Part shown: positions 1 to 10,709 of the stretch, piece by piece
How the letters are laid out: every line of letters starts with the position of its first letter
How positions within the stretch are numbered: position 1 is the stretch's first letter
Assembly: GCA_026936335.1 (NCBI GenBank)
Contig: JAPMXV010000005.1
Coordinates: 248,001-312,000, forward strand
DNA: 64,000 bases
Direction: 5' to 3'
Source: Mantamonas sphyraenae
Taxonomy: Eukaryota; CRuMs; Mantamonadidae
Made by a program: the position numbers and the translations under genes
Notes under the pieces: generated by a model
What the model saw: the letters and a program-made list of their open reading frames with translations, nothing else
Databases searched by the model: none
What the model was told of the DNA's origin: nothing

Positions 1-1730
1 GACCGTCGCCCTCCGCGTGCACTGCTGCTGCCACTGCCGCTGCCGCTGCCCTTGCCCTTCTTCTTCTTCTTCCGCTTCGCCTTGCGTTCCTTGTCAAACT
101 TCTTCTTCCATGCCGACAGCTCCACCTTGAGTGCCTCGTCCATCTGCTGGCGAATCTCCCACTCGATGTCCGGCATCAGTTCCTGCCTCACCAGCGTGTC
201 GTCCCGCCGCTGCTTCATGTTGTTCTCGTCGTCATAGTCCATCCACACCTCTTTGAACTGCCGCGTGTGCTTCTCCAACCGCTCCTTTGCCTGGTGCCTC
301 GAGAATCCCGGCGGCGGCCTCGCGTTCTCCTCGTCCTTCTTTGAACGCCGCGACGAAAACACACCTGCCGACGCCGCCGCCTTGGCACGCTTCTCCTTCT
401 TCTTTTCCTCCTCCGTCTTGCCCTTCTTCTTCTTCTTCTTCTTCTTCAACCGCGCCGCAATCAGCAACTCCTCGTCCTCGTCCTTCGGCGGCGGCTCCAC
501 CCCGGCCCACGCCGCCGTTCCCTTAAACTCTGGAAACTTCTTGCCTCCCCCGTCCAAGTCTCGCAGCACATAGCTGACTGCAAACTGGTGGATTTCCTCC
601 CGCATCCCGGGTCCCTCGTGTTCCAGGATCCGTTCCCGAATGCTGTCCTTCGCCTGCTCGTAATCCTCCCTGTTCGCCACCACCTGTGCACGCATCTCCT
701 CCCTACGTTCGTTTTCCACCCTCTTCAACTGCCAGTATAGCGTGTCATCCGACTCTTGCATCCCGATAAACTCAAACTCGTTCTCGCGCAGCCTTGACAC
801 CTGCTTCCGCGCCAACGTCCCTCGGATCATCCGCTGGATGCTGATGGCTGCAATCTCCTGGTCCATTTCAGGCTCTTCCGCCTCCATGGCTCGTCGTTCG
901 TTCTCCTCAATCTGCTTCAACTCCCGCATGTTGCGGAAGCGCAGGCGGCCCTGACGCGCTCGCTCTGCCTTTTGTACAATCAGAAGGGCCTCGTCCAGGC
1001 TCATTGCATCCCTGTCCGCCTCTTCTGCCAGCGGGTCCTGGAATTGGTCCTTCAGCATCGCCACCTCCTGCTGGTGTAGCATGATCTCTTCCCGATTCGC
1101 AACCGCGCAAAACCGCGGTGGCGGCAGCTCCAATGCCTCGGGCGTCAGGTGCAGATCCAACAAAGCGGCGTCAAAGTCCACATACTCTGTCAGGTATTCC
1201 TCCACCAGTTCCTGCGATGCGGGGCAATCCCACCGTGTCAGTCACCGCGCCAGAACCACCCAAAGTGGCCGTTCCAGCCGTTTTTTGGCGCGCTCACCTC
1301 TTTCAGTTCCAGCACACGGCTCATTGTGTTTTCCAGCACCTTTTGAAGCAGCTGTCGCTTCTGAGGGTGCACCATTTGGTCGTATGCGTCTTCCAACCGC
1401 CTGTAGATATCCACATAGCGCACATATAGGACAATTGTAAAGTGTTGCTTTTCGGCTTTGCTCTGTGTGTGTTCGTCGTCGCCTGGTCAGTGTCACCTCC
1501 CTTGCCATCGTACACCCACCCATCCATCTCCTCACTCTCCCATCCCCAACCTACCGCATGTTTCAGCGATGCCACCTCGTGTTCCTCCTCGTGCAGTTGG
1601 TCCATGATGTCCACCATCGTGTCCTTCCACAGCGAGTTGTACGTTCTGTGTGGTGCATGCGTGAGTGTGAGTATGTGCATGGATCCTCTAGTGTCCTTCC
1701 ATTCACACTATGTTCGTACAGATGGCTCAT
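1..1730 (-). CDS. IQCA1/DRC11-like IQ-motif protein of the nexin-dynein regulatory complex (3' end outside window)
   Basis: The family (IQCA1/DRC11) is an axonemal subunit of the nexin-dynein regulatory complex in motile cilia, with IQ motifs followed by an AAA domain. Four exons fit: 1720-1730, 1555-1645, 1298-1447 and 1-1211, all with GT..AG introns that keep frame. The N-terminus reads MSHLTYNSLWKD and is followed by the family block 'YDQMVHPQKR' and then 'RVLELKE'. An IQ motif ('AISIQRMIRGTLARK') lies near 820-870. After it comes a Lys/Glu-rich coiled-coil region with runs of Lys near 420-450 and 55-75. The AAA ATPase part would lie left of base 1. The first exon has only 11 coding bases; the alternative is an ATG at 1680 without that intron. 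The gene runs away from the neighbouring paladin gene's 3' end (same strand, 115 bp gap). The family match is strong; the start is less certain. Confidence 0.85.
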
Positions 1731-1845
1731 CTTGCCCAAATTGCTTCTTTGTTTGTCTTGTCCATCGCACCATCCAACACAGCATCCCTCTTCTGTTCCA
1801 TCGCTTCCACCTTTTGTTGCCTCCTGTCCAATCATCATCATTTCA

Positions 1846-4800
1846 TCATTGCAATCGGTCGAGGGCCTCGCGCTTGCGACGCCAACGCCAGCGCAAGGAG
1901 CCGTTCTTGACCCTGCGTGTGCTCTCGTCCGTCTCCAGGTCCAGGGAGTCCAGGACGTCGTACACCCCATCCAGGGTCTTGAGATAGTCGGCAAAGTGCT
2001 TGTTGGCGAGGACTGTGAGGTCGTCGCGGTGGGCATCCAGGTAGCCGGCAAAGAGGATCAGCACCACATACCGTTCCAGGTAGTTGATGCCTCGCTTCAG
2101 GTAAAACTCACGCTTGTCCTCGGGCATGCTTTCGTCCTGTGATTTCATGCGGCACTCCTGGATGGCCTCCAGGAAGTTTTGCATGTGGTCACACTTCTTG
2201 ATGCAGTCGTCCGTCAACTGCTTCAGAAGCTGGCCTCGTTCGCCACCCAGGATGTCCACCACTCGTTTGACAACCTTGTACTCGCCTCGCAGTGGCCACT
2301 GTGGACGTCCGGAGAATGCCCCTGCGTCCACTTCCATGTTGTCCAGTGCCCCGCGCTGTGTGGAGAACCACAGGCACGCCACAATCATGCCCGTCGTCGT
2401 GCGCCCGCGGCCCATTTGACAGTTCCACACCACACCTGTTTTGTCGTCCATGTCCAGGAGCAGGAGGACCATGTCGTCCAGATCCTTGTCTTCGGGCGGG
2501 TTCTCGTCGGCGATGGGGATGCGTTCGTAGCGCACCTCTGCCTGCACCTCCTCCATCAGTGAGTCGTAGATCTCACTCAGGGTACACACGTCCTCCACCT
2601 CTTCCTGTCGCTCCTCGTTGTCCATCTCCTTCGTGTACTGGTGCCAGTACGTGAACGGCCGTCCCTTCTCCTTGGTGTTGCCCAACACGTCTGCCTTCAG
2701 CTGCATTTCCATCTGTGTCAGCTCCGTGCCTTCGATCGACGGGAATTCCACGTTTTCGTTCAGGTTGGTTGCCGAGCGCGGTGCGTACGGCCATCCGTTG
2801 ACAAACACCACCGGTTCTTCGCGCAGATTGACCCAGAACACGCGTCGGAACCCGTCGCTGTGCATGCGGTCCACCACATGCTTGAACCCATCGCGTGACG
2901 GCTGCGCCACGCCGTACACGGGATGTGACACCACCTTGCGGAAGTTGGGCACCCCTTCCCAAAGCTTGCCAAGGCGGTAGATCCCTTCAAACTGGTCGTA
3001 CTTCATCACACTGTTGTTGAACACGGGAACGTCGTATCGCTTGGAGTTCATCGTGCCCAGCAGTCGGTACAGCTCCGCATGCTCGTTCATCCACGTCGAA
3101 AACGACTGTTTCGCCTTTTCCTCCCCCGCCGCCGCCGACGACGACGACTCCGTTGCTTCCTCGCCGGCGGACACACTGGCCCCACGCGTGTCCAGCAGGT
3201 AGGCCTGGAAGACAATGAGGAAAAAGTAGCGTTCGAGGTAGTTGAAGCCTCGCTTGATCCAAAACGCGCGCTTGGCCTGCTTCAGCGCCGTCTCTGAACG
3301 TTCACGACACTTGTTGATGGCCGTGCGCAAGTTTTGCATGTGATCGCATGCGTCCATGGACTCGTCCACCTGCTTCTTGATGAGTTCTCCCTGCGGAAGC
3401 TGTTTCACAAGCGCACGGATCACCGCAAACCAGCCGTTGGCATAGTCATGGTCAGACGTGGTGGCAGGAGGTGCTTCTGCTTCTGCTTCTGCTTCTGCCC
3501 CTGCTTCTGCTGCCTGTTCCTGTCCCTCCTCTGTCATTGCTTCCTCGGCCTCGTGCTGTGCCGCCTCTGCGTACGCCTCTGCGTCGGCGCGCTCCTGCTC
3601 GCGTGCCTGTTGCCACGCACTCACGTTGGAAGCCAGGTTGCGCATGAGGTGGCACACCACCAGACCAGTGGTGGTGCGTCCACGGCCCATTTGGCAGTTG
3701 AAGACAAAGACGGCATCGTCGGGGGCACCCTCCAGCATGGCCACAAAGTCATCAAAGTCCACCTCTTCAGGGGCGTTCTCGTCGGTGATGGGAATGCGAT
3801 GGTAGGCCACATGGATGCCCTCTGGGTTCAGTTCCTGGTTGAGGGCCTCGTACACCTCTTCGAGAATGACCACCTCGTTGTCGTCCAAGCCCTCCAGTGT
3901 GCGACGCACATTGACCATGGGCTCCGCAGGCTCTGTCCACACCTCCACACTGCGTGTGTCGCCACTGGATGCCAACGCACTCAGCAGGTCCTTCTTGAGG
4001 TTGCGTTCCAGCTGCGCAAGATCATCGGGGGCAATTCCCGGGAACTCGATGTTGGCGTTGAGCTTGCCCTTGTCACGTGGCACAAAGGGACTGCCGCGGA
4101 TAAACACAAAGGGTTCCTCACGCAGGTTGCACCACACAATGTGGTTGGAGCCCGTTTCGGTGTGCACCGTGCGTGCCAACTCGCTCATGCCCTCCACGGT
4201 GGGTTGGCCGCTGCCAAACATGGCCTCGGTGCCAATGCGACGAAAGTTGGGTGCCCCAGGCACCAGCACATCCAACATGTAGATGCCGTTGAACTGGTCC
4301 TCCTTCAGGAGCTTGTCCTCAAGGACCACAGTGCCCTTGCTCTCCTCCACACGCTGCTGCTCCAGCTTGCGTCGTGTCAGGAAACCCTTGGACAGGGCCT
4401 GCAGCTTACCACGTGCCATAGCCTCGTTCTGGTCCGATTCGGCCTCCAGTTGCAAGGCGTCCGCAAACACAGCCATCATGGCCTCGTGCACCTCATCCAC
4501 CGTACCTCCACCGTTCACCCTGCTCAAACGACCCTGCCCTTGCACCTCTTCAAGCACAGGCTCGCCAAGGGTGACCCACGTCTCGTAGCGGGCCTCAAAC
4601 GATTCGCTCTGGTTGCCCAGCTTGGCTTGCTGGCGGCCACGCTTGAGGTAGCGCTCGTGGAGCACACCGTACTCCACTTCCAGGAGGACAAAGTGGCGAA
4701 AAGGCAGGAGAGAGGATTCAAAGAGGTCCAACTCCTCCTTGGAGCGAGGGAAGCCGTCGAGGAGGAAGCGAGTGTGGGTGGAGTTTGCCACCGCTTCGCT

Positions 4801-5142
4801 GATGATGCTGACCACCACCTTGGCATCGACGAGCTTGCCTGCACGGATGCATGCACTGATTTCCTGGGCATGCACTCCCTTGTCGGCCACATGATTGCGC
4901 AGCAGGTCGGCGGTGGCCAGGTGGACGAAATTGTGACGTTGCACAAGCTGGGCTGCCTGGACGCCCTTGCCAGCCCCCGGACCGCCCAACAGACTCACAA
5001 ACGTGATGTCTTGCGATGGCAACGGGTGGATGATGGGTTCGGCAGCAGACGACGTGCTGTTTCCCTGTTCCTCAGGTGCCACATTGCTGCTGTTTTGGGA
5101 CGATGACATGCTGGTGGAAGAACGAGAACTGCCGCAGCCCAT
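1846..5142 (-). CDS. Adenylate kinase-paladin fusion (two CX5R phosphatase-like repeats), N-myristoylation signal
   Basis: Single-exon protein of 1098 residues. The ATG at 5142 gives MGCGSS, a classic N-myristoylation plus palmitoylation signal; the open frame runs further upstream but would overlap the divergent Rab gene. Residues about 45-210 form an adenylate/UMP-kinase-like domain with P-loop GGPGAGKG (about 53-60) and a 'LLDGFPRS' motif. Two paladin-type cysteine phosphatase repeats follow, each with the signature NCQMGRGRTTTG; the catalytic-position cysteines are C483 and C908. Each repeat has the family block 'F.GIY' then 'PNFR'. An Ala/Glu tract separates them. Vertebrate paladin is myristoylated and acts on phosphoinositides, so a membrane role is reasonable here; the kinase fusion is not part of vertebrate paladin. 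Whether the kinase half is active is unknown, but its motifs are intact. Confidence 0.88.
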   Translation of the reverse strand: MGCGSSRSSTSMSSSQNSSNVAPEEQGNSTSSAAEPIIHPLPSQDITFVSLLGGPGAGKGVQAAQLVQRHNFVHLATADLLRNHVADKGVHAQEISACIRAGKLVDAKVVVSIISEAVANSTHTRFLLDGFPRSKEELDLFESSLLPFRHFVLLEVEYGVLHERYLKRGRQQAKLGNQSESFEARYETWVTLGEPVLEEVQGQGRLSRVNGGGTVDEVHEAMMAVFADALQLEAESDQNEAMARGKLQALSKGFLTRRKLEQQRVEESKGTVVLEDKLLKEDQFNGIYMLDVLVPGAPNFRRIGTEAMFGSGQPTVEGMSELARTVHTETGSNHIVWCNLREEPFVFIRGSPFVPRDKGKLNANIEFPGIAPDDLAQLERNLKKDLLSALASSGDTRSVEVWTEPAEPMVNVRRTLEGLDDNEVVILEEVYEALNQELNPEGIHVAYHRIPITDENAPEEVDFDDFVAMLEGAPDDAVFVFNCQMGRGRTTTGLVVCHLMRNLASNVSAWQQAREQERADAEAYAEAAQHEAEEAMTEEGQEQAAEAGAEAEAEAEAPPATTSDHDYANGWFAVIRALVKQLPQGELIKKQVDESMDACDHMQNLRTAINKCRERSETALKQAKRAFWIKRGFNYLERYFFLIVFQAYLLDTRGASVSAGEEATESSSSAAAGEEKAKQSFSTWMNEHAELYRLLGTMNSKRYDVPVFNNSVMKYDQFEGIYRLGKLWEGVPNFRKVVSHPVYGVAQPSRDGFKHVVDRMHSDGFRRVFWVNLREEPVVFVNGWPYAPRSATNLNENVEFPSIEGTELTQMEMQLKADVLGNTKEKGRPFTYWHQYTKEMDNEERQEEVEDVCTLSEIYDSLMEEVQAEVRYERIPIADENPPEDKDLDDMVLLLLDMDDKTGVVWNCQMGRGRTTTGMIVACLWFSTQRGALDNMEVDAGAFSGRPQWPLRGEYKVVKRVVDILGGERGQLLKQLTDDCIKKCDHMQNFLEAIQECRMKSQDESMPEDKREFYLKRGINYLERYVVLILFAGYLDAHRDDLTVLANKHFADYLKTLDGVYDVLDSLDLETDESTRRVKNGSLRWRWRRKREALDRLQ

Positions 5143-5345
5143 TTCAGAAAAAAATCGATTGGCCCCTCCAGTGGGTGGGGGTGACTGATGAACAGTGCGC
5201 ATTGGCAGCTGGGTGGAGAGGGAAAAGGGGGGGGGGATTGGCAACCAAGGGGGGAGCAAGGTCTCATGTGCAGTGCAAAGCAAGTTCAAGAGTCGCCTCT
5301 GCCTCAGCCTGGCCAACAGAACGCGAACAGGCTGCAGCTTCGGCC

Positions 5346-6306
<961 letters not shown>

Positions 6307-6441
6307 TGGATTTCCCACAGAGGGAGAAAATGAACGAAGGTCAAAAAAGGGAAGAAGCATCCTGTTTCCTGGTTCTTTCTCTCTCTCACTGCACTGCACT
6401 GCACTGCACGTGTGTGTTCTCTGTGCCCCGTGATGATTAGA

Positions 6442-8064
6442 TCAGAGTTTGGCATTGACCAGCCACTCCCAGGGGCCAAAGACACGCACGAGGACGACGG
6501 CGATGGCCAGGAGGACGAGGAGGACAAAGACGTTGCGCTTCCAGTGGGATCCTGACCAGTCTGCAGAGGTGGGATAGCCCAGAGCCATCTTGACGAGGTT
6601 GAGCTTGCGTTCAGAGTAGGGCTGGTACTTGGTGTACACGTTGACGTTCTCCAGCAGCCTGTTCTGGTTCTTGTTGAGCATGGAGCGTCGGTGGGTGAAC
6701 GTGTCAAACGAGAACTTGCCGTGGTACTGACCCATTCCCGAGGGCCCCGTGCCACCAAAGGGCATGGAGGAGACGGCGACGTAGGTGATGACGTCGTTGA
6801 CAGAGGCACCTCCACTGCGCGTGTTGTCCAGCACGGAGCTGACGTACGCGTCATCCTGACTGAACACATACAGGGCCAGGGGCTGGTCGCGAGAGTTGAC
6901 AAAGTGCACGGCGTCCTCGAGGGTGTCGTACGGCACAATGGGCAAAATGGGACCAAAGATCTCCTCCGTCATCACCGCCGAATCCTTGTCCACATTGCGC
7001 AACAGTGTGGGCGCCATGAAGCGCGCTTCCACGTCGTACTCTCCACCCAGGGCAATCTCACCATCTTCCAGATAGGCCACGAGACGCTTGACATGGCGTT
7101 CGGCAACGATGCGAGGGTAGTCCTTGTGCTCACGGATGTCACCGTCGCCAAACAGACGCTGCAGGGCAGCACGGCAGGCATCCACAAAGTCGGCTTCCAC
7201 CTCACGGTCACACAGCACATAGTCGGGTGCCACGCAGGTCTGACCCGCGTTGACGGTTTTGCCCCACATCACCCGGTTGGCCACCACGTCCAGATTGCAG
7301 TTGCGATCCACAAAACACGGCGACTTGCCGCCGAGTTCCAACACAACGGGTGTGAGGTATTCTGCGGCGGCGCGCATGACGATGCGTGCCACCATGCCGT
7401 TGCCCGTGTAGAAGATGTGGTCCCAGCGTTGAGCGAGCAGTTCGGTGGCAAGACGGATCTCGCCCGTGATGCAACGCACCACACGTGGGTCCAGATACTT
7501 GGCCATGAGGGTGGCCATGACACGTGCGCTGTTGGCTGCCACATCGCTGGGTTTGACGACCACGGTGTTGCCTCCGGCCAGTGCGCCAATCATGGGCACC
7601 ATGGTCAGTTGCAAGGGATAGTTCCAGGCCCCAAAGATGAGACAGGTGCCCAGGGGCTCGTGTCGCACCGTGGGTTTGTCCAACGCAAAGACCAGGGCGG
7701 AACTGGGTTTTTCCGGGGCAACCCAGCTGGCCAGGTTTTCCATCGTCTCCTCCAACTCGCTGTGCAGCAGGGACAGCTCCGTCATCACCGTCTCTGCGCG
7801 GCACTTGCCCAAATCTTGTTGCACGGCCTCGCACAGCTCCTCCTCGTTCTCAAACACCATGCGCCGGAAGGCTTTCAGCACCTCCAGCCGCTTGGCCAGC
7901 GGAAGGGTGATGCCGCTCTGGAACGACTGGCGCATGGTACGGTTCAGCGTCTCCGCCACCGCCGGTGTGTCATCATCGTCCGAGTACAACACGATTTCGG
8001 GCACGTCCGAAGTGTCCTGCAGCGTCTTGTTGGACTGCGATTGAAGCAGCGGGGCAACGCTCAT
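6442..8064 (-). CDS. Fatty aldehyde dehydrogenase (ALDH3 family), C-terminal membrane anchor
   Basis: One exon, 540 residues from the ATG at 8064 (MSVAPLLQ). ALDH3 enzymes oxidise medium- to long-chain aliphatic aldehydes to fatty acids with NAD(P)+. Visible family features are 'FGAWNYPL', 'VVKPSD', the general-base block VLELGGKSP, the nucleophile block 'NAGQTCVAPDY', and 'EEIFGPILP'. The last about 30 residues hold a hydrophobic segment (VFVLLVLLAIAVVLVRVFG), matching the tail anchor of animal FALDH/ALDH3A2, which sits in the ER or peroxisome membrane. It converges on the Rab gene with 135 bp between the stops. The open frame continues upstream of 8064, but that stretch has no ALDH similarity. 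Confidence 0.95.
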   Translation of the reverse strand: MSVAPLLQSQSNKTLQDTSDVPEIVLYSDDDDTPAVAETLNRTMRQSFQSGITLPLAKRLEVLKAFRRMVFENEEELCEAVQQDLGKCRAETVMTELSLLHSELEETMENLASWVAPEKPSSALVFALDKPTVRHEPLGTCLIFGAWNYPLQLTMVPMIGALAGGNTVVVKPSDVAANSARVMATLMAKYLDPRVVRCITGEIRLATELLAQRWDHIFYTGNGMVARIVMRAAAEYLTPVVLELGGKSPCFVDRNCNLDVVANRVMWGKTVNAGQTCVAPDYVLCDREVEADFVDACRAALQRLFGDGDIREHKDYPRIVAERHVKRLVAYLEDGEIALGGEYDVEARFMAPTLLRNVDKDSAVMTEEIFGPILPIVPYDTLEDAVHFVNSRDQPLALYVFSQDDAYVSSVLDNTRSGGASVNDVITYVAVSSMPFGGTGPSGMGQYHGKFSFDTFTHRRSMLNKNQNRLLENVNVYTKYQPYSERKLNLVKMALGYPTSADWSGSHWKRNVFVLLVLLAIAVVLVRVFGPWEWLVNAKL

Positions 8065-8341
8065 CGTGGGGAAAAAGAGGCCAAAAGAAGATTTCGGGTG
8101 GCAGCGGATGCGCGGCTGTGCGCTGTGGCCACACTCACACACTCTCTCACAAAGAGGGCAGATGGGACAGAGGCTGTGTTGAGGATGGATGGGGTGAATG
8201 TTGGGAGTGGAATGGGAGTGGGGAGAGGCATTCGCCACCTCCCCTTGACGTATGTGATGGAACAACGGAATTGAACACATTTGTGGATGATGGACTGTTC
8301 ATTGGAGTGGATGGGGAGGTGTCATTAGGCGTCATTGTCCT

Positions 8342-9040
8342 TCACTTGGCTGTGAGCTCGGCCTGTGCAGCGCAAAGGAGTGTCAGCAAGCGTGCGCGCT
8401 TTCAAGGGCACGCGTGGACGCAGGGAGGGAAAGGCAGGGGTGGAAAACACAAGCAGTGTCGCCCCACCGAGGCGGTAAGCCAAACACAGGTGTGTGTGCA
8501 GGTGGATTGGAAGGCAGGAGCGGGTGTGGAAAGGCCGGGGCGTGGGCGGAAGCCGCGGGAAAACGGGCCGGAAGGAAGATCCCCACACGAAACCTACCCT
8601 CAATTGCTTGGCAAAGGTGTCATCGACCTCCTCGTCATCCCAGTCATCGACCCACTCGAGCTGGTCGCCCTTGTCGAGGTCCTTGGCACCCCAGTTGTCT
8701 GTGGAAGTGGTGGGTTGCACACGAGGAGTTCCGCGGGTGAGCGATGGCGCTCCAAAGGGGAGGGGCGGGCGCAGTCCACACGCACAACCTGCACGAGTGC
8801 ACACGACGGAAAGTCGCATTCAATGTGCATGTGGGTGTGTGCAGGGCAGAGGCCGGGCGGGTTTGGCCAAACGGGGGAGGGGGGGGTTGGGGGAAGGAGG
8901 AGGGCACCCAGGCACTCACCGGTCTCAAACTCTTCAAACTCGTCGTCCTCCTCCAGGATATCCAGCTCCTCGTTCTTCACCTTTTGATCCTTGGCATCCT
9001 TGGCTGAGGAAGACGAGGATGATGACGATGATGAGGACAT
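8342..9040 (-). CDS. SEM1: SEM1/DSS1, 26S proteasome lid and BRCA2-binding small acidic protein
   Basis: Three exons (8920-9040, 8598-8698, 8342-8362) give 80 residues. The product begins with a poly-Ser stretch and carries the two hallmark DSS1 acidic blocks, 'LEEDDEFEEFETDNW' and 'DDWDDEEVDDTFAKQLR', ending in AELTAK. DSS1/SEM1 is a stoichiometric component of the proteasome lid and also works in TREX-2 and recombination complexes. The last exon codes only seven codons including the stop, and the two introns (221 and 235 nt) together are longer than the coding sequence. Both introns keep frame exactly. The gene is divergent from eIF1 (166 bp apart). Ordinary gene finders could easily miss it. 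Confidence 0.93.
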
Positions 9041-9206
9041 GGGTGCGTGTGTTTGTGGTGGTGGAAGACGCGTGTTCATTGTATTGGCCATGTGGAAACT
9101 GCGCTGATGGTTTGGGTGCCAAGTGTGTCGTCCATGAAGGGACACCACATCCCATTTGAATGTGGTCTGCATTTGCGCGCAGGTCGAGACAGCCAAAACA
9201 ACAACC

Positions 9207-9970
9207 ATGGTGGGTCCGCCGCCTTCCTGCGCTTTTGCCCCGCCCACGGCCTTGTTCCCATTCCATCGCCGCAATGTTGACCCTCCCGTGCGCATGGTGA
9301 CTTACACATTACCCTTGCGCATCGTGTGCGTCTGCTCATGTCGTGTGTCTGGCTTGCTGTGCGCGCAAAAAAAAACTCAGTCGACCATTCAGAACCTGCA
9401 AACATTCGGTACGTGCCTGCCCGCACGCACGGGGACCCCAGCCACCACACAGACTGTCACCGGGTGTTTGAGCAGGGCCCCACACCACGTTTGCCACAGC
9501 ACACCTGTTTGCAAGGGTGTGCGAGTGCGTGAAGAGCGCGGTTTGGAGTGCAAATGCTCTGCTTGCTTTCCGAGAAAGCCGCCGCTGACACACGCACACA
9601 CGCACACACCGCAACACACGCATTGCATGCTGTGCCACACCCACCCACCCAAACACACGCACGCGCACACACAGATCCATTCATGGACACGGAGGAGGAC
9701 AAGACCAACGTGTCGTACGTGCACATCCGTGTGCAGCAGCGAAACGGGCGCAAGAGTCTGACCACGGTGCAGGGCATCGACGAGAAGTTTGACCTGAAGC
9801 GCATCCTCAAAGTGTTCAAGAAGGAGTTCTGCTGCAACGGCACCATTGTGGACGACCCGGAAATGGGCGAGATCATTCAGCTGCAGGGTGACCAGCGCAG
9901 CAAGATCTTTGAGTTCCTGACCGAGCAGGAGATTTGCAACGAGAAGAACGTCAAGGTGCACGGTTTCTAA
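9207..9970 (+). CDS. EIF1: Translation initiation factor eIF1 (SUI1)
   Basis: Three exons (9207-9209, 9381-9408, 9675-9970) encode 108 residues, the usual eIF1 length. The start codon is alone on the first exon: ATG is followed at once by a GTGGGT donor, and the next exon starts TCG ACC ATT CAG, giving MSTIQNLQTFDPF as in other eIF1 proteins. The second exon is only 28 nt. The body holds the SUI1 signatures 'HIRVQQRNGRKSLTTVQGI' and 'IQLQGDQR', ending in VKVHGF. eIF1 sits in the 43S complex and controls start-codon selection. Convergent with the glutaredoxin gene, 48 bp between stops. Confidence 0.94.
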
Positions 9971-10018
9971 TTCGCAAATACACCCCCCCTCCCTAAGACA
10001 CACCCATTGTTCATTTTC

Positions 10019-10586
10019 TTAAAGGCGCTGGGTGTTGATACCGTGCTGAGCAAACAGCTCCTTGAGTTCGCCCGAGGCGTGGAGCTGGTGCAGGTCGCTG
10101 TTGCCACCCACGTGCTGGCCACCGATAAAGATGTTGGGCACAGTGCGCTGGCCAGTCATCTCGTGCAGCTTGCTCTGGATGGCATAGCCGTTGTCCTCCA
10201 GATCCATGTCCATGGCGTAGTACTCCACGTCCAGCGAATCCAGCAGCGTCTTGGTTGCACGGCAATACGGGCAGTACGACTTGGCAAACACCGTGATCTT
10301 GTTGTTGTCAATCTTCGCCTGCAGATCCTCCTTCATGCTATCACTGTGCACACGTGTCATCCCACACCAGTGTTCCTCGTTCGTGTCAGCTCCCGCCAAA
10401 GACGGCACCCCGAACCCGCACCCGCCAACCAGGGAGGGTTTCCGGCCCCCAATTTTCCTCGCCACCCCCACCCTGCATGGCTTCCCCATCGACCTCCATC
10501 CCTCACTCCTCCCATGGTCCAACGTACGCAGAGGCAAGGCACACAATGGCAGCAAGAGCCAGCAAAGTCAACAGGTACGCACGCAT
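10019..10586 (-). CDS. Dithiol glutaredoxin with signal peptide (CPYC)
   Basis: Two exons (10528-10586 and 10019-10343) give 127 residues. Exon 1 encodes a signal peptide, MRAYLLTLLALAAIVCLASA, and exon 2 a complete class I glutaredoxin with active site CPYC, the 'TVPNIFIGG' cis-Pro block and 'GGNSDL' for glutathione binding. The join uses GTACGT..AG and keeps frame, so cleavage would leave a mature protein starting near DSMKEDL. This places the enzyme in the secretory pathway, or possibly an organelle, rather than the cytosol; there is no ER-retention signal at the C-terminus (NTQRL). Divergent from the ABCC transporter gene, 123 bp apart. Confidence 0.88.
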
Positions 10587-10709
10587 CGTCGGTCGTTTTG
10601 AAGTGGCTGCGCCATCGCATCCACACGCCACCACCAGACGTGGAAACACACTCCGCTTTCCCCAAGGCACCCAAGAGCACACTCCCCGCCCCAACCCACC
10701 CGTTGAATC

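Noticed and set aside
3334-5106. 590-codon plus-strand frame opposite the paladin fusion
   Set aside because: Mirror of a well-supported coding region; composition is typical of an antisense shadow.
6691-8274. 527-codon plus-strand frame opposite the aldehyde dehydrogenase
   Set aside because: Antisense shadow; the minus-strand ALDH motifs are unambiguous.
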